Below, in pieces: positions 1-8,794 of a stretch of 64,000 nt of DNA (within the stretch, counting starts at the first letter, position 1; each line of letters starts with the position of its first letter). The notes below the pieces were generated by a model that was not told the origin of the DNA, searched no databases, and saw only the letters and a program-made list of their open reading frames with translations. The position numbers and the translations under genes are program-made. This stretch comes from Farysia itapuensis (taxonomy: Eukaryota > Basidiomycota > Ustilaginomycetes > Ustilaginales > Ustilaginaceae), in contig JALBYC010000005.1 of NCBI GenBank assembly GCA_023212645.1, positions 1 to 64,000 of the forward strand, written 5' to 3'.

Positions 1-96
1 CCCCCTTTCCGCGAAGCTTTGTCGCCCGGTTCAACAAGACGCAGACCTAATTTCCTTGCTCGGGAGGAACGAACGGGTTGCCGATGTGCCCCTCCT

Positions 97-116
97 CCCC
101 CCCCCCCCCCCCCCCC
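97..116. repeat. Poly-C homopolymer, 20 C
   Basis: An uninterrupted run of 20 C residues follows a CCTCCT stretch. It is a mononucleotide microsatellite, prone to length error in sequencing and to slippage. No gene overlaps it. Confidence 0.95.
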
Positions 117-935
117 GTGTTGCCAACGTGGTCGGCAATGCACAGCACAGCAGTCCCCGTCCCAAGGCAAAATTTCGCCAAGATTTGATATCTGCTATTT
201 GGCTGCAGGGTAAAGTGACATGATGCCTCTGTTCATCAGGTAGGGATGAGGCCCATGATGAACTCTTCCTCGAGCGTGAAAAGTCGAGAACGTGGTATAT
301 GAGATATGGGTTTTGCACATCACAGAATCTTTTCTATTTTTTAGTTTCCGTTTGTTAGGCTGAGCAAACTTTCCGCGGACGAGCTTTTTGATTTCTAGTC
401 CCGCCAACGCAGCACGCAGGTACGGGCGAATTTCGGTATTCTCCGCCCGTGAAACGTCGTGAAACACACAGACTGACTTTGTACTTGTCAGACCCTTTTC
501 CTTTTCTGGGTCAATTCGATATGCAAGAATCACTGCACGACAATTTGCCTTATCTCAGATGAATCCGAAACAAGGAAGGCCCTTACTCAGGGTCCTCGTT
601 CTAGCCAGCTGGCTCATGGATATGTGCGCGGTCTTGCAGCACAACCAAGCAGCTTCTTCACACTTATCGCCCGAAAATGTGGGACTGTCCATAGTCACAG
701 AGTGCGTCTGGAATCTCTGGACGATTCACGAGAAACATCGTTGTGTATATAGCCATGCGTCACCGTGGTGGGGTCTACAAGATTGGCAGACTTTACAATA
801 TCAACGCCGAAGTCGGAGTTGTCAAGCTTTTGCGCAAGTGCAGGGTCTGGACACATAGGTGCTGGTGGTGCCTGAACCATCACTATCTGGAACTTGAAAC
901 AAACGGGGTCACGTTCTGTGTCTTGTTTGTGTAGC

Positions 936-966
936 TAGGGTCTCATAGCAAGAATGAGAACCCTAC
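936..966. repeat. Imperfect inverted repeat (hairpin)
   Basis: TAGGGTCTCAT (936-946) is followed after a 7-base spacer by ATGAGAACCCTA (954-965). The second arm is the reverse complement of the first with one extra A. It could fold as an 11-bp stem with a single bulge. There is no T-tract or flanking duplication that would make it a terminator or a transposon end, so its role is unknown. Confidence 0.55.
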
Positions 967-2070
967 TTTGTAAAGTTTTGCAGACCGACAATCACGCATT
1001 CGCTTCTTCAATTGACCTAAGGCAAAACAAAGCTTGAGAACCAGAGTGTCGATCTTGGACAAATTGTCGTTCTGCCGAATGACAAAGTGGCGCACGGTGC
1101 AAGAATATCCCCTAATTGGACGGACTTTAAGGTTACATTTGCTACAGTGTGCCCCGTGTCGGCGCTAAAGGCCGCAAAAAGCCCTCTTTGGGTGGATATT
1201 GGGTATGGGGATTGCATATGGCAAGATGCATTTTTGGCGTCCCGACACTCGGAAAATCCTCGGAACTGGGATCTCCTTCAGACACGAGGAATAAGCTTTG
1301 GATGTGAACGCAGGTTCCCCCGCTCACCTGCCACGGCTCATCCCCATCTAGCTTGCTGCCAGGATAAACCTGGGCTCTCAGAACATCCTTCTGCGGCAAG
1401 TCACCTCCCTCGTGACACTCACATGCACCACATCCATGTTTCATCACCGCTTGCCGAGAAGCCCGAGGCTCCAAAACGGAGTCTGCCCGACTAATGCCGA
1501 ACTCGGGAAACACTCACGACCGCTGAACTCTAAAATCACGTGAATTCTAAACCAATTGCAAGGACACCCGGCCGATAGAAGAAAGACTCACAAAGTCACA
1601 AAGCGTTCCCGCCAAGCACACGCATTTCTGCAGTATGATGCCTGTGATGCCTGTCACGCAGGGGTAAGCAAACAGGGGGCTGTGTCTTCCACGAGCCAAC
1701 TACGTCTGCCAAGACGGTCGTCCTGACAGCAGTGGGTGGGCAGTACACTCCTGCGACAGCACGCAGCTTATCTTGTCTCACGGACCCCGTGACTGCTGTT
1801 GGACAGCCGTGATTGGGAGGCCCCGGCGCGGACTTTTTGGAGTCACAGAGTGCAATTCTAGAATTTTGAAGTGAGCTCAACGAGTTTGTATTGCTGGAGG
1901 CACTAAATTGTATTGGTTGGTGGAGTTTATTGGCTGACTATCGAGTAATGGCCCTTGCACCATCTCGATATGCCGGCCGCCATTATCCCTCTTCCCATCC
2001 ATCTCCCTCCTTTGCTGCTGACTCCGATCAAACACATTTCTTAAGCTCAACACTTTCTCAAACGCACATC

Positions 2071-2394
2071 ATGGTAAGTCAGGGGATTGTTTCCTGCAAC
2101 GCTCGCAGATTGCTGACGTTGTCATGCTTGCGATAACAGGGTTCTTGCATGTCCAGTCCTTCCGATGGGAAGAGCATGAAGCGAACCGACACCAACCCCG
2201 GCAAATCTCAGAACAACGAGCTGCAACGAACTACTTCCTCCTACCAGGGATCGGTTGCCGATGCGACGAGGTATTCCGACCGCGGCGCTAAGGCTGAACG
2301 TGACAGGTTGACCGCTTCTCAACTCCACACCTCCAAGACACTCGAAGAGCGTATCAGACAGGCCGAGCGAGAGAACAAGTCTCGAGTCGGTTAA
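2071..2394 (+). CDS. Small protein with N-myristoylation/palmitoylation signal; one intron directly after the ATG
   Basis: The coding sequence is join(2071..2073, 2140..2394), 85 residues. The ATG at 2071 is followed at once by a GTAAGT donor, and the intron ends with ACAG at 2139. Splicing gives an N-terminus MGSCMSSP. Gly2 with Ser6 fits the N-myristoyltransferase consensus, and Cys4 is a likely palmitoylation site, so the product is probably anchored to a membrane. The rest is hydrophilic, Ser/Thr-rich and charged, with a likely C-terminal helix (roughly residues 50-83, rich in Glu, Arg and Lys). A CTGAC branch-point-like element lies near 2112. An unspliced reading from the internal ATG at 2149 would give an 81-residue protein lacking the acylation signal. 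I do not recognise the family. Small acylated adaptors such as SVIP have a similar build, but I see no clear p97-binding motif. Confidence 0.75.
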
Positions 2395-2568
2395 GCAGGT
2401 TCATCCGCCAACACCCTTCCAGTCTATTCGCCACTGTCTCTTCCTACAGTCCTCGTGCGTCATCAAGCTTTCTCTCCCCCATGCTCTCCGTTCTCTGTAC
2501 ATGCTATAACACCACACTTCATCGCCGCCAAGATCCTGAATACGATTCACCCTTCAACGTTTATCATT

Positions 2569-3711
2569 CTATGCAGTGACATCAATAATGACCTTGCCGA
2601 CAAACTTGCCACTTCCGAGCAGCTCGAACGCTTCTTTGGCATCTGCAAAGGCAAAACATTGCTTCGAGTCGATGTATGGGCTGAGAACATTTTGCTTGGC
2701 CAAGCCGGATGTGCTGTTGAGGTGGGCTTGCGTGTGTGCTGCGAGCATTTGAGTGAAGAGTTCGTAGCTTCCGCACATGACACCTTGAATTTGGGCCTGA
2801 GAGTATAGGACAGCCTTGGCCGGGTCAGGCAGACCCTCTGCTTGAGTTTCAGCCGGCTTGTAATCATCCATGTAGCCAACGACCCACATACACCCGTATG
2901 GTTTCGTGGCCATCAGGGCTTTGACCAGGGTCTGTCCACCGGCAATCTCGATCGTGTGGTCCACACCTTTGCCCTGTGGAGTGAGCGCTTTGACCGTCTC
3001 CCACCATCTAAGATCTTCCGAGTAATTGACGCAGTCGGTGGAGGGTACTCCGAGGCGTTGGGCAACTTGTAGCTTTGACGAGCTGCTCGAGATGACAATT
3101 GGTCTTGCGCCTGCCGAGCGTGCGAGTTGCAGCGCAGCAAGCGAGACGCCTCCAGTGCCTTCAATAAGTACGCATTGACCCGGTTGTACGGTCTTTGTGA
3201 AGCCGAACAGACAGTGGAATGCTGTCAGACCAGCTACGGGCAACGTGCTAGCTTCGCGGAACGACATGTGCTCTGGGATGACCAGCACATTGCCACTCTC
3301 CAGCACTGCATGACGCGACAGGATGCCGTCAACACCGCCGCCCAATGCAGTAGCTTGCATCTCGTTACCCATCTCGCCGTGCGTCCAGCCAGCACACATG
3401 TGGGTCACTACACGATCGCCCACCTTGACATTCTTGACGTCCGAGCCCACAGCTACGATCACACCTGCTCCATCCGATCCCGGGATCAGCCCAGAAGCGG
3501 GCGACGTCGGCGCTGGATACGTTCCTGTAGCGATCTGGTAGTCGCGCGCGTTTAGTGAGACAGCATGGATCTCTACAACCACCTGCGACGCCCGCACATC
3601 CTCGGAGCGAGGCAGCCGTACACTCTCGTCCAAGCTCAACCCATTGAGATCCTTGGTGAATGCCGCCAGCCGGTACGCAGATGTCTTGCTCGGAAGGACG
3701 TTCGCAGTCAT
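2569..3711 (-). CDS. Zinc-type alcohol dehydrogenase-like protein (MDR superfamily, NAD(P)-dependent oxidoreductase)
   Basis: A 380-residue medium-chain dehydrogenase/reductase. The N-terminal GroES-like half contains LNARDYQIATGTYP and PGSDGAGVIVAVG, typical of the quinone-reductase-like branch. The cofactor-binding Rossmann half has the loop GTGGVSLAALQLARSAGA. The Cys and His pattern expected for a catalytic zinc is not evident, so an NADPH-dependent reductase without zinc is likelier than a true alcohol dehydrogenase. The substrate cannot be told from sequence. The closest-looking class I know is the uncharacterised 'zinc-type alcohol dehydrogenase-like' fungal group. I chose the ATG at 3711, which gives MTANVLPSK. 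Upstream codons to 3921 stay open but read as untranslated sequence (Cys/Arg-rich, no domain). It lies tail to tail with the small acylated protein gene, 174 bases away. Confidence 0.88.
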   Translation of the reverse strand: MTANVLPSKTSAYRLAAFTKDLNGLSLDESVRLPRSEDVRASQVVVEIHAVSLNARDYQIATGTYPAPTSPASGLIPGSDGAGVIVAVGSDVKNVKVGDRVVTHMCAGWTHGEMGNEMQATALGGGVDGILSRHAVLESGNVLVIPEHMSFREASTLPVAGLTAFHCLFGFTKTVQPGQCVLIEGTGGVSLAALQLARSAGARPIVISSSSSKLQVAQRLGVPSTDCVNYSEDLRWWETVKALTPQGKGVDHTIEIAGGQTLVKALMATKPYGCMWVVGYMDDYKPAETQAEGLPDPAKAVLYSQAQIQGVMCGSYELFTQMLAAHTQAHLNSTSGLAKQNVLSPYIDSKQCFAFADAKEAFELLGSGKFVGKVIIDVTA

Positions 3712-3939
3712 CGTAGCCGTCTTGATCACGCGAAAGGTAGTGACAGTCGCTAAGGAAGTGGTTGGTGACTGAAAGCGTCGCAAGAAAATTTTCTTCTCGC
3801 CATTGTTCTCATAACACCAATGACGTCGCACATGTGCACGGTCTAGCGTATCAAAAACAAGCACGTATACACGCCTTGCACAGGCACACAGATCGAGTGA
3901 CCAGAGGAGAACGTGTGTCATTGAAAACTCAAGAGTGAG

Positions 3940-6900
3940 CTAAGCGTGGTTGCCGTTAGCAGCTGCGCCGCGTCCGCCACGGGCACCTCCACGGTGAGCG
4001 CCGCGACCACGACCACGTCCTCGACCGGCGTCGTTCGAGTGCGCGGGCGGTCGGATGCCGAGCGCAGCCATGATGGGGTTAATCTCCTCAACCTGGCTGT
4101 TGGCCGCCTTTCGAGCGGGACGCTGCACGCCACTTGCCACACCTGAGAAGGGAACATCCTGAGACACGGCAGCATGCTGCTGCTGAGGGCGCTGCAGGAT
4201 CTTCGTAGCGCCTCCACGGCCTCTGCCTGCTTGAGCGGCCGCAGCGTTCGGGGTAAATGCATTCGGAGGTCGGTAAGGCCCGTTCGCACCGCCGCCGTAA
4301 CCGTGTCCACCTCGTCCGGCACCGTTGCTGCTACTTCCATGACCTCGCGCTCCGATAGGACCCATGGTTCGCTCAAACGCGTCGCCTACGGAAGCACTTG
4401 TGTCTCCCGTCTTGTTGCCAGCACCGTCACAAGCGAATTGAGGCTGAGTCAGATTGAGTACACTGACAAAGGGAACTGTGGCTCCTTTGTACGGCGCACA
4501 CTTGTCTCCCAGGCTCGTACCGCTGAGGAAAGGCACGTCAAATACAGCCTCGAGCGAGTCTGTGTTGATGCCGATCACGACACCTCGAGCAGAGAGCGGC
4601 ACATTTCCACTGTCTTGCACCATAATGACCCGGTCTCCGAGCTCGAACCTCTGAGCTTGCAGTCGGAAAGGCGCATGGCTGGGCTTCAGCAGAGCCGTTC
4701 GGGGAATACCTTTGATAAACACCCGCTTAACTTGGCTGGCGGCGCCAATTGCTGTTCGCGTGTCGACAAGCTTTGACGTGAAAGCCTCGATTTGTTGCAC
4801 AATTTCTTTGGACAGTTGCTCTGCATACAGAGGCACAGCTTCAAGGTCTCGCACGCCTTTCTGCTTGATCCAGGCTTTGAGAGCCGTCATACGCTCGTCC
4901 ACCTTATCTTCGGCCCAAATTTGAGTAGCCTTGTTGATGTCGGTGCCAGCGCTTTTGTTCAGAACATTGGTGATCTCAGGGAACGCCTTCACGTACTCCT
5001 GCACCAGTTCAAGCGTCTTTTCAGAAAACTCCCATCCGTTGTTTGACTTGCGGGAATAGCCAAGCACCTTTTGACCCTTGGCTTCAAACTTGAGGTTGAG
5101 CCCGATGTTTTCCTTCTTGTCGCGCCACGTCAGCATCATGCTGGAAGTCAGTTTGGCGAGGGTCAGCGACGTGAGGCCGCACTTCTTGGCGATGTGGTAG
5201 GACGGGAAGTACTGGAGGCGAGCACGAGCGGCGACTAAGCTGCTCAGGTGGGCGTTTTCCTTTGCCTGGTTAGGGAAAAAGGCGATTTCGATGGCGAGGG
5301 ACGCCTCCGTGCTGCCGACCACGTGCGCTGGAGTACCGTAAGCATTCTGGCCGAGGAAAAAAACCTTGGTCTTCTCGGGGTACTCTTCTCGGACTGGTTT
5401 TGCGGGAGACTCAAGGAATCGAGCATCGTCATGGATGACGTTAGTGACGGTCAGCTGGACAGCTTGGTCCACCTCCTTTTTGGCATCATCTTGGTAGTCC
5501 TTGATGAAGGCACCGTCCTCGAGGCGTCGCAAACCTTTAAGAGGGCGAATGTGAACCAAGACGTCAACATCGCCAATGAGCACGCCCATTTTCTTGCTAT
5601 ATTGGTACCCGGCACGCTCTGCTTTACGTGAGAAGTCAGAGAGCGCGGCACCCTGGTGTGGGCTAGCCACTATCTTTCTCTGATTGCCAACCATACCGAG
5701 CTCGTAACGGAAGAGATTGTTGGAGACGGCGACGACAAGACCCTCGGTAAGGAATGGCCAGTTGACGAAGGCTCGTTTGCCAATCATGGCTTCAGCAATG
5801 GCTTCCGCAGAGGTATCCTCGTACGTGTTCTCTACAGTAACGACCATGCTGACGGCCTTGGACTCTGACTGAAAGATGCTGACACCGTGATGACCCAGAC
5901 GACCATAGTGAGGCAGTGTTTTAAGACTGGGGAAGCCGGCCAGTGCACGTGCACCGAGCTCCACGCCATCGACAAGACCTTTGATGAGATTCAAGCCATC
6001 GAGCACGGGTAGGTGGTAATCTGCGACCGTTGCCCGAGAGTGGACAATGTCTGGGAAGACGCCGGGCAGGCTCGATGGGAAAAACGCTTCGCCGTCCTCG
6101 TTGAAAGTGAACTGACGACTGTTGCCAAAGCCATTGCGCTTACGTTCTTCAATAGTCAGGTACACGTCCCGCTTGTTGAGGGCATCGAGAAGACGCTTCT
6201 CGTCAATGAAGGGAATCTTGACAACAGCTTCCCAGTCTTGACGCTTGCCGTTCAGATCTGCATCGAAATTCTCGGGGTAGAAATCAATGATGGGCGAAGT
6301 TGGGTCCGTCATCAAGTCTCGGAAGGCAGAGGGGATGTGTTGTCGACTCAGGGCGGGAAGAACGCCCATCAATTGATCGAATGGTCGGAACGGCTTGCCA
6401 AGGTCGAAGTTGAACTTCATAGAACCAACGTTTTTGAGGTCCGAAATTTTGGGGGCATAGTGATAGTCGTAAAACCAGCCCCAAGAAGCTACACCGTCGT
6501 AGTAGTAGTGCAAGACCCATTGGAGCCCCTCGATGTATCGGTAGGCTAGGTCGCCCATCTGTTTTTCGTCCTTAAGGTCAATTTCAAGCTTCTCTTTGTA
6601 GTACTCTCGTTTCCAGTATTCCATCTTGAGAGCTATTTGCTGTTGGTAGTCTTCCTCAATGTCAGCTTCTTCGCTGCCGGTATCGATCTTGGCTTTAAGG
6701 TAGCGGCTGAGCACGCGGTCTACCGCAGCATCTGACTCGGACTTGGCAGCAGTTGAAGTGCCGTTCTTGGGAGCCGGTGTCTCTTCCTCGCTGTCTTCAT
6801 CTTCGTCGTCGACGTCCTCATAGTCATCGTCATCTTCCTCATCTGAGATTTCTTCGCCGTCGTCCTCGAGGACGATTGAAGGGAAGGCGAGGGTAATGGC

Positions 6901-8244
6901 AGGCTTCTGTGAAGAAGGGTCAAGCTTGTTGAAGGAAGATCGAAGCTTGAGGCTGGAGGCAAGGTCTTCAAGGAATCGCTTGTCCTTGGTGGGTAGGTCA
7001 GCAGGAATCATCAACTCCTTAGATGCGCCGGCGGGATCGTGTCGCTGAGCCATGACGAAGTTGTGAACATCGTCAAAGATTTTGCGCTGGGATTTGGTGA
7101 GGACAAGACCACCTTTGTCCTTGTTGTTCTGGATGCTCTTTGCTTTCTTTGAGACCTTTGCCTTGTGATTGGCGGTGTCACCATATTCTCTCTCAAACAT
7201 GTTTTTCTCGAAGACGCAGAGCTCTTCGAGGATTAGCTCGAGTCGATCGGTTCGCAAAACACCGCCTTCGTTGATATAGCCTCCGGCAGCGGGAAGAACC
7301 TTTTTGTAAATTTTGAACAAAAGGTCCAGCGCACCCTCGTTGATATGCAGGCCGGGAAGATGCGGCAGGAAATCGTTGCCAACAAAGATGTTTAGCAGGA
7401 TGAAGTCGTCGATGATACGTTCAAAGTTGTACTGGAATGGAAGCGTGGATCGCAAATCTTGGAACTCGAGATCCAGGTACTCTCGAAAGAGAGATAGATG
7501 CAGGAGGAAGAAGTTTTGCGACGCCAGGTCACCTTTGGACTTTCGGCGAGGACCGAATTGCACTTCTTCTCGCAACAGGCAGAAGTGAGGGTCGTGACTG
7601 AGCAGGCCGAGCATGACCAGATCCGCATCAAGACCGTACAAGCAGTGTCGAACATTTGGGTTGTAATCTGCCTGAGCTTTGCTAAGACGCACGTATTCCA
7701 TGATCTTGTGCTCGCCCTCTCCTGGCACGTCGTGACCAGAGAGAATTACTTGGACGTTGCGCCAATTTGCATCTTCGGTAATCTTCTTGGCGATGAAGTA
7801 TTCGAGCTGCTGCGAGAGTCTGGCCATAAAGGGGGTGCCTGGAGTGATACAATTGGAGTCAAAAGCCTCCTCTTCGGGCAAGACTTCACCTCTGCGCTCG
7901 GCCTTTTCCTTGATTTCCTTTGCCTCCTTTGCGGTTCGGAATCTGCGTGAGCGTTGCTGGTTCATCTTGGCTCGTGGAGCGACACCATCGATGGCGAGGA
8001 AAAAGACCTTTTGAGGCTTGATCTTGTGAAAGAGATGCTCTATGTAGGCAAAGACCGCTAAAAATATATCTGTCTCTGTGATACGGAAGGAAGCGTTGGC
8101 ATCGTCGGGATGCGAGCAGTTGTGGATGATGCCGTTCATGTCAAGGTAGAGATTGTCGAATTCGGGGATCTTGTTCTCCTCGATGAGCTGACTGATGAGA
8201 GGATATCGCTCCGACATGAAGCGAAAGAACTTTGGGATACCCAT
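3940..8244 (-). CDS. XRN1: 5'-3' exoribonuclease 1 (Xrn1/Kem1)
   Basis: A 1434-residue single-exon gene for the cytoplasmic 5'-3' exonuclease that degrades decapped mRNA. It starts MGIPKFFRF as expected. The catalytic acidic residues fall at the family positions: D35 (LDMNGI), D86 (AIDGVAPRAK), E176 and E178 (PGEGEHK), and D206 and D208 (GLDADLV). The 5'-phosphate pocket K93/Q97/R100/R101 is intact. An acidic linker (about residues 455-490, rich in Asp and Glu) precedes the second half of the nuclease core. The PAZ/Tudor-like, KOW-like and SH3-like regions follow. The C-terminal tail (about 1290-1434) is disordered, rich in Gly, Arg and Pro with RGRGRG repeats, and may bind RNA or decapping factors. 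The length is close to that of other fungal Xrn1 proteins. The 5' end faces the Lon gene across a 550-base region. Confidence 0.98.
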   Translation of the reverse strand: MGIPKFFRFMSERYPLISQLIEENKIPEFDNLYLDMNGIIHNCSHPDDANASFRITETDIFLAVFAYIEHLFHKIKPQKVFFLAIDGVAPRAKMNQQRSRRFRTAKEAKEIKEKAERRGEVLPEEEAFDSNCITPGTPFMARLSQQLEYFIAKKITEDANWRNVQVILSGHDVPGEGEHKIMEYVRLSKAQADYNPNVRHCLYGLDADLVMLGLLSHDPHFCLLREEVQFGPRRKSKGDLASQNFFLLHLSLFREYLDLEFQDLRSTLPFQYNFERIIDDFILLNIFVGNDFLPHLPGLHINEGALDLLFKIYKKVLPAAGGYINEGGVLRTDRLELILEELCVFEKNMFEREYGDTANHKAKVSKKAKSIQNNKDKGGLVLTKSQRKIFDDVHNFVMAQRHDPAGASKELMIPADLPTKDKRFLEDLASSLKLRSSFNKLDPSSQKPAITLAFPSIVLEDDGEEISDEEDDDDYEDVDDEDEDSEEETPAPKNGTSTAAKSESDAAVDRVLSRYLKAKIDTGSEEADIEEDYQQQIALKMEYWKREYYKEKLEIDLKDEKQMGDLAYRYIEGLQWVLHYYYDGVASWGWFYDYHYAPKISDLKNVGSMKFNFDLGKPFRPFDQLMGVLPALSRQHIPSAFRDLMTDPTSPIIDFYPENFDADLNGKRQDWEAVVKIPFIDEKRLLDALNKRDVYLTIEERKRNGFGNSRQFTFNEDGEAFFPSSLPGVFPDIVHSRATVADYHLPVLDGLNLIKGLVDGVELGARALAGFPSLKTLPHYGRLGHHGVSIFQSESKAVSMVVTVENTYEDTSAEAIAEAMIGKRAFVNWPFLTEGLVVAVSNNLFRYELGMVGNQRKIVASPHQGAALSDFSRKAERAGYQYSKKMGVLIGDVDVLVHIRPLKGLRRLEDGAFIKDYQDDAKKEVDQAVQLTVTNVIHDDARFLESPAKPVREEYPEKTKVFFLGQNAYGTPAHVVGSTEASLAIEIAFFPNQAKENAHLSSLVAARARLQYFPSYHIAKKCGLTSLTLAKLTSSMMLTWRDKKENIGLNLKFEAKGQKVLGYSRKSNNGWEFSEKTLELVQEYVKAFPEITNVLNKSAGTDINKATQIWAEDKVDERMTALKAWIKQKGVRDLEAVPLYAEQLSKEIVQQIEAFTSKLVDTRTAIGAASQVKRVFIKGIPRTALLKPSHAPFRLQAQRFELGDRVIMVQDSGNVPLSARGVVIGINTDSLEAVFDVPFLSGTSLGDKCAPYKGATVPFVSVLNLTQPQFACDGAGNKTGDTSASVGDAFERTMGPIGARGHGSSSNGAGRGGHGYGGGANGPYRPPNAFTPNAAAAQAGRGRGGATKILQRPQQQHAAVSQDVPFSGVASGVQRPARKAANSQVEEINPIMAALGIRPPAHSNDAGRGRGRGRGAHRGGARGGRGAAANGNHA

Positions 8245-8794
8245 GCTGGCAAAGTGGCAAGCGAGCCAAGCTTGACAAAGAGTGAGTCGAAGAAGTTACG
8301 AAGAGAGAGACAGTTGTCAAGACCGAACTAGAGGACACAGAAGCTGTAGGAAGACGTGGGCAAGGTAAGAAGGTGGCAGCGGAAGCTGATCAAGCGGAGA
8401 TGCGAAGCGCGAAGCGCGAAGTGCGCAAGTGCACAAGTGCGCAAATGCATTTGCGAGTCTAACATTCGCTGCCCTTTTTAAGATGTGATCGGCGCGTGCG
8501 TCATGGGCCCTCCTCCACTACGGTTAGACAAGCTATACAGCCGCTCGTAACCGGCAATGCTTCGTTTGCTGAGGCGTATGCAGCACGAGCTCTGGTTCTA
8601 AACAGATGAGAGAGGTACATGGCGTTGTGTGGATGAAATGTCGACAGAGGTCGTGCGACTGAGCCATACTGAAAATCGGGATTGTGTTTGAGAAGCTTAC
8701 GTGTTTGTGGAAAGCAACACCCAATTTCTCCTTCTTCCACCATCCTTTCCACAACACCACCTCCCTCCGCAAAGAGCGTCCTTCACTCGCCGGC
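8245..8794. promoter_or_regulatory. Divergent promoter region, XRN1 / Lon
   Basis: This 550-base region separates the two start codons and must hold both promoters. It contains a degenerate short tandem repeat (8401-8455) and a 16-bp perfect palindrome, annotated separately. I see no clear TATA box. The stretch 8690-8794, close to Lon, is pyrimidine-rich, as expected for a fungal 5' leader. Confidence 0.6.
8401..8455. repeat. Degenerate GCGCGAA/GTGCGCAA tandem repeat ending in a 16-bp palindrome
   Basis: Units of 7-9 bases based on GCGCGAA, then GTGCGCAA, repeat about six times. The last unit merges into the perfect palindrome CGCAAATGCATTTGCG at 8440-8455. The position, in the middle of a divergent promoter, suggests a cluster of protein-binding sites, but no known factor is assigned. 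Confidence 0.7.

Larger units (their letters stand above)
1..2070. other. Long intergenic stretch, no gene supported
   Basis: This is the longest stretch in the window without a convincing gene. All reading frames are short (the longest about 135 codons at 1087-1494), low in recognisable motifs, and overlapped by equally long frames on the other strand. I see no splice-linked chain that would give a known domain. It contains a C homopolymer (97-116) and an imperfect hairpin (936-966), annotated separately. The right end, roughly 1890-2070, is pyrimidine-rich and probably serves as promoter and 5' leader for the small gene starting at 2071. A decayed gene, a non-coding RNA or the edge of a repeat cluster to the left cannot be excluded. 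Confidence 0.5.

Noticed and set aside
559..858. A 99-codon frame with a weakly hydrophobic N-terminus, considered as a small secreted protein
   Set aside because: The hydrophobic stretch is short and interrupted (LVLASWLMDMCAVLQ), there is no clear cleavage site, and no other support exists.
1087..1494. A 135-codon frame in the left intergenic region
   Set aside because: No motif, no signal peptide, an overlapping 123-codon frame on the other strand, and composition unlike the real genes.
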